NCBI GenBank assembly: GCA_934725655.1
Contig: CAKVCJ010000136.1
Span: 1-5,798, forward strand
From: an uncultured Brachyspira sp.
GTDB taxonomy: Bacteria > Spirochaetota > Brachyspiria > Brachyspirales > Brachyspiraceae
Direction: 5' to 3'
DNA length: 5,798 nt
The notes under the pieces are model-generated. The model was not told the origin of the DNA and ran no database searches. It was given only the letters and a program-made list of their open reading frames with translations. This document shows positions 5,191 to 5,798 of the stretch, piece after piece. Position 1 is the stretch's first letter; every line of letters starts with the position of its first letter. Made by a program: the position numbers and the translations under genes.

Positions 5191-5434
5191 TTAATGATGA
5201 TTTTTCAAGAGCAATTCTTAAATATATATTATTAATAAAACTATCAACATCATTAACTCCAGCTGCAGATATTGATATAATTTGATTGTTTTTACATATT
5301 AAATCATTTTCTTTTAAAATATTTTCTATAAAAAATGTTTTTCCTGTTCCCCAATCGCCATCTAATAATATAGCATAATCTGTATTTTCTTCAGAAATAT
5401 AATTTTTAATAGCTTCCAAAATATTATCATACAT
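5174..5434 (-). CDS. N-terminal Walker A fragment of KAP copy A, 86 aa
   Basis: This is the first 86 residues from the ATG at 5432-5434 to the TGA at 5174-5176. It carries Walker A GDWGTGKT (residues 26-33) and the ISAAGVNDVDSFINNIY segment (55-71), but stops long before Walker B. The ribosome site is poor: only GGG appears upstream, though a promoter lies at 5466-5493. The last residue before the stop arises from the shifted A7 tract. A free product would be a small P-loop fragment, probably without activity. Confidence 0.6.
   Translation of the reverse strand: MYDNILEAIKNYISEENTDYAILLDGDWGTGKTFFIENILKENDLICKNNQIISISAAGVNDVDSFINNIYLRIALEKSSLNRKKD
5180..5186 (-). other. A7 homopolymer frameshift site of KAP copy A
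   Basis: The minus strand has seven As between CAG and GATTG. Seven gives RKKD-stop; six gives RKKIEPYKSI and opens about 260 further codons that match copy B. A one-base change in tract length is enough to switch the frame up to the later TAA. Confidence 0.7.
5327..5353. repeat. 27-bp identical segment shared with 4122-4148 (Walker A region, copy A)
   Basis: Copy A partner of the direct repeat at 4122-4148, in the same orientation. It encodes the Walker A lysine region of the upstream NTPase. Confidence 0.85.
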
Positions 5435-5465
5435 AACTAAAACCCAAAATACTATTGCATAAGTT

Positions 5466-5493
5466 ATAATAACACGAGCATATAAAAAGTCAA
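5466..5493 (-). promoter_or_regulatory. promoter of KAP copy A
   Basis: The minus strand has TTGACT (5493-5488) followed by TTTT, as in the promoters at 237 and 2300. A -10 TATTAT (5471-5466) follows after 16 bases, or TTATAA (5469-5464) after 18. The ATG is about 30 bases downstream. It abuts a truncated plus-strand gene, whose remaining frame starts at 5473. Confidence 0.6.
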
Positions 5494-5505
5494 TACAAAA
5501 AATAC

Positions 5506-5658
5506 AATTTAGAAGTTATAGAGCAATAGGGAGAAGATACATATTCTATAAATGAAAACGGTTTGATTACTGGAACTTTAAGCGAAGATAAAATGGAATT
5601 GATAAAAAATTATAATGGACAGTTTATGGTTTATATTTTGAAAGTTGTTAAGGAGTGA
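5506..5658 (+). pseudogene. 3' remnant of a plus-strand gene with an internal TAG
   Basis: A coding-like frame reads NLEVIEQ, an in-frame TAG at 5527-5529, then GEDTYSINENGLITGTLSEDKMELIKNYNGQFMVYILKVVKE to a TGA at 5656-5658. There is no usable start and no ribosome site. The frame is open back only to 5473, inside the promoter of KAP copy A. The last codons overlap the AAGGAG of the next gene, the usual arrangement for a 3' gene end in an operon. The family is not recognised. It is most simply the tail of a gene whose 5' part was lost when the KAP block arrived. After the TAG an internal restart at the ATG of KMEL (about 5595) is possible but unsupported. Confidence 0.55.
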
Positions 5659-5661
5659 TTT

Positions 5662-5798
5662 ATGATTACAAATAAAAACTATGTGGAACAATATAAAATA
5701 TTAAATGATAAAAATAAATTTTATTATGAAAGTAATTTAAGTATTTTTAATATGGTTAATGAAATTTCTTTATTTATTAATTATTTAAAACCTAAAAA
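5662..5798 (+). CDS. N-terminus of a probable class I methyltransferase (partial)
   Basis: The ATG at 5662 has AAGGAG (5650-5655) six bases upstream and starts three bases after the preceding stop, so it was the downstream member of an operon with the truncated gene. The 45 visible residues run off the window: a charged N-terminus (NKNYVEQYKILNDKNKFYY), then SIFNMVNEISLFINYLKPK. An N-terminal 'Y..QY..L' helix leading to 'I..FI.YLKPK' is what precedes the first strand and glycine loop (hhLDyGCGxG) of many small class I SAM-dependent methyltransferases. The loop itself would lie just outside the window, so the call is inference from the lead-in only. Its own promoter is not evident; if the native promoter was lost upstream, expression now is uncertain. 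Confidence 0.5.
   Translation, partial: MITNKNYVEQYKILNDKNKFYYESNLSIFNMVNEISLFINYLKPK

Larger units (their letters stand above)
4327..5434 (-). pseudogene. KAP-type P-loop NTPase, copy A, broken by a frameshift and a stop
   Basis: The ATG at 5434 aligns with the start of copy B (MYDNILEAIKNYI against MLYENIIKSIRNYI). The frame runs to a TGA at 5174 because of one extra A in an A7 tract (5186-5180). With six As it reads NRKKIEPYKSII and continues through Walker B to a TAA at 4396-4398. That TAA replaces the Lys of KNYIKTG in copy B, and the same frame resumes as TGHLEKENIINYYKENIRNNYN to a TAA at 4327. Repaired length is 369 codons. It has Walker A (26-33), a Walker B ending FIIDDIERISD, GNENE after the next strand, and NIRIFLTYLDLS. 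It lacks the roughly 180 to 230 C-terminal residues of copy B, as if cut off where copy B's promoter begins. It is a tandem paralogue in decay; the KAP assignment rests on these motifs. Confidence 0.8.

Noticed and set aside
1..5798. Mollicute-type code with TGA as Trp
   Set aside because: Tryptophan is written TGG throughout, TGA ends several clear genes, and reading through TGA does not repair the broken NTPase genes; their lesions are indels and TAA codons.

Overview
This window is extremely AT-rich (about a fifth to a quarter G+C by eye). Tryptophan is encoded by TGG and TGA acts as a stop, so the standard bacterial code applies. Ribosome sites are AAGGAG/AGGAG-like, and promoters are TTGACT/TTGATT with TATGAT/TATAAT boxes. 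The overall style suits a low-GC anaerobe. Brachyspira (a spirochaete) is my best guess, with Fusobacteriota or low-GC Firmicutes not excluded; this is inference, not a database match.

The plus strand looks like the backbone. It carries the 3' end of a gene (1-240), a small complete gene with a strong promoter (300-539), a gene remnant (2125-2256), an orphan promoter (2300-2329), another gene remnant (5506-5658) and the start of a probable methyltransferase (5662 to the window end). Two blocks on the minus strand appear dropped into this backbone. Block 1 (584-2062) is one intact gene with its own promoter and Shine-Dalgarno. It encodes a 492-residue protein of unknown function with a CxC...SHS...FCxxHD pattern that resembles an HNH or treble-clef metal site. 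Block 2 (2337-5434) holds two tandem paralogous P-loop NTPases of the KAP type (Walker A GxWGTGKT, Walker B ending in IDDIERISD), each with its own promoter.

Both NTPase genes are broken. The upstream copy A (4327-5434) has a +1 shift in an A7 tract and an in-frame TAA. The downstream copy B (2337-4232) has a 2-base TA expansion, two in-frame TAA codons and a +1 shift in an A6 tract. Undoing the indels joins all the minus-strand fragments between 2337 and 4232, including the apparently separate small ORF at 2337-2765, into one protein of about 630 positions (counting the two stop-codon positions). The breaks fall at short simple repeats or involve single-base nonsense changes, so ordinary decay is the simplest reading. 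Slippage, phase variation or assembly error deserve checking.

KAP NTPases include the phage-exclusion protein PifA. Together with gene remnants on both sides, this suggests an accessory, possibly defence-related, region in decay. No RNA genes, CRISPR array or insertion sequence were seen.
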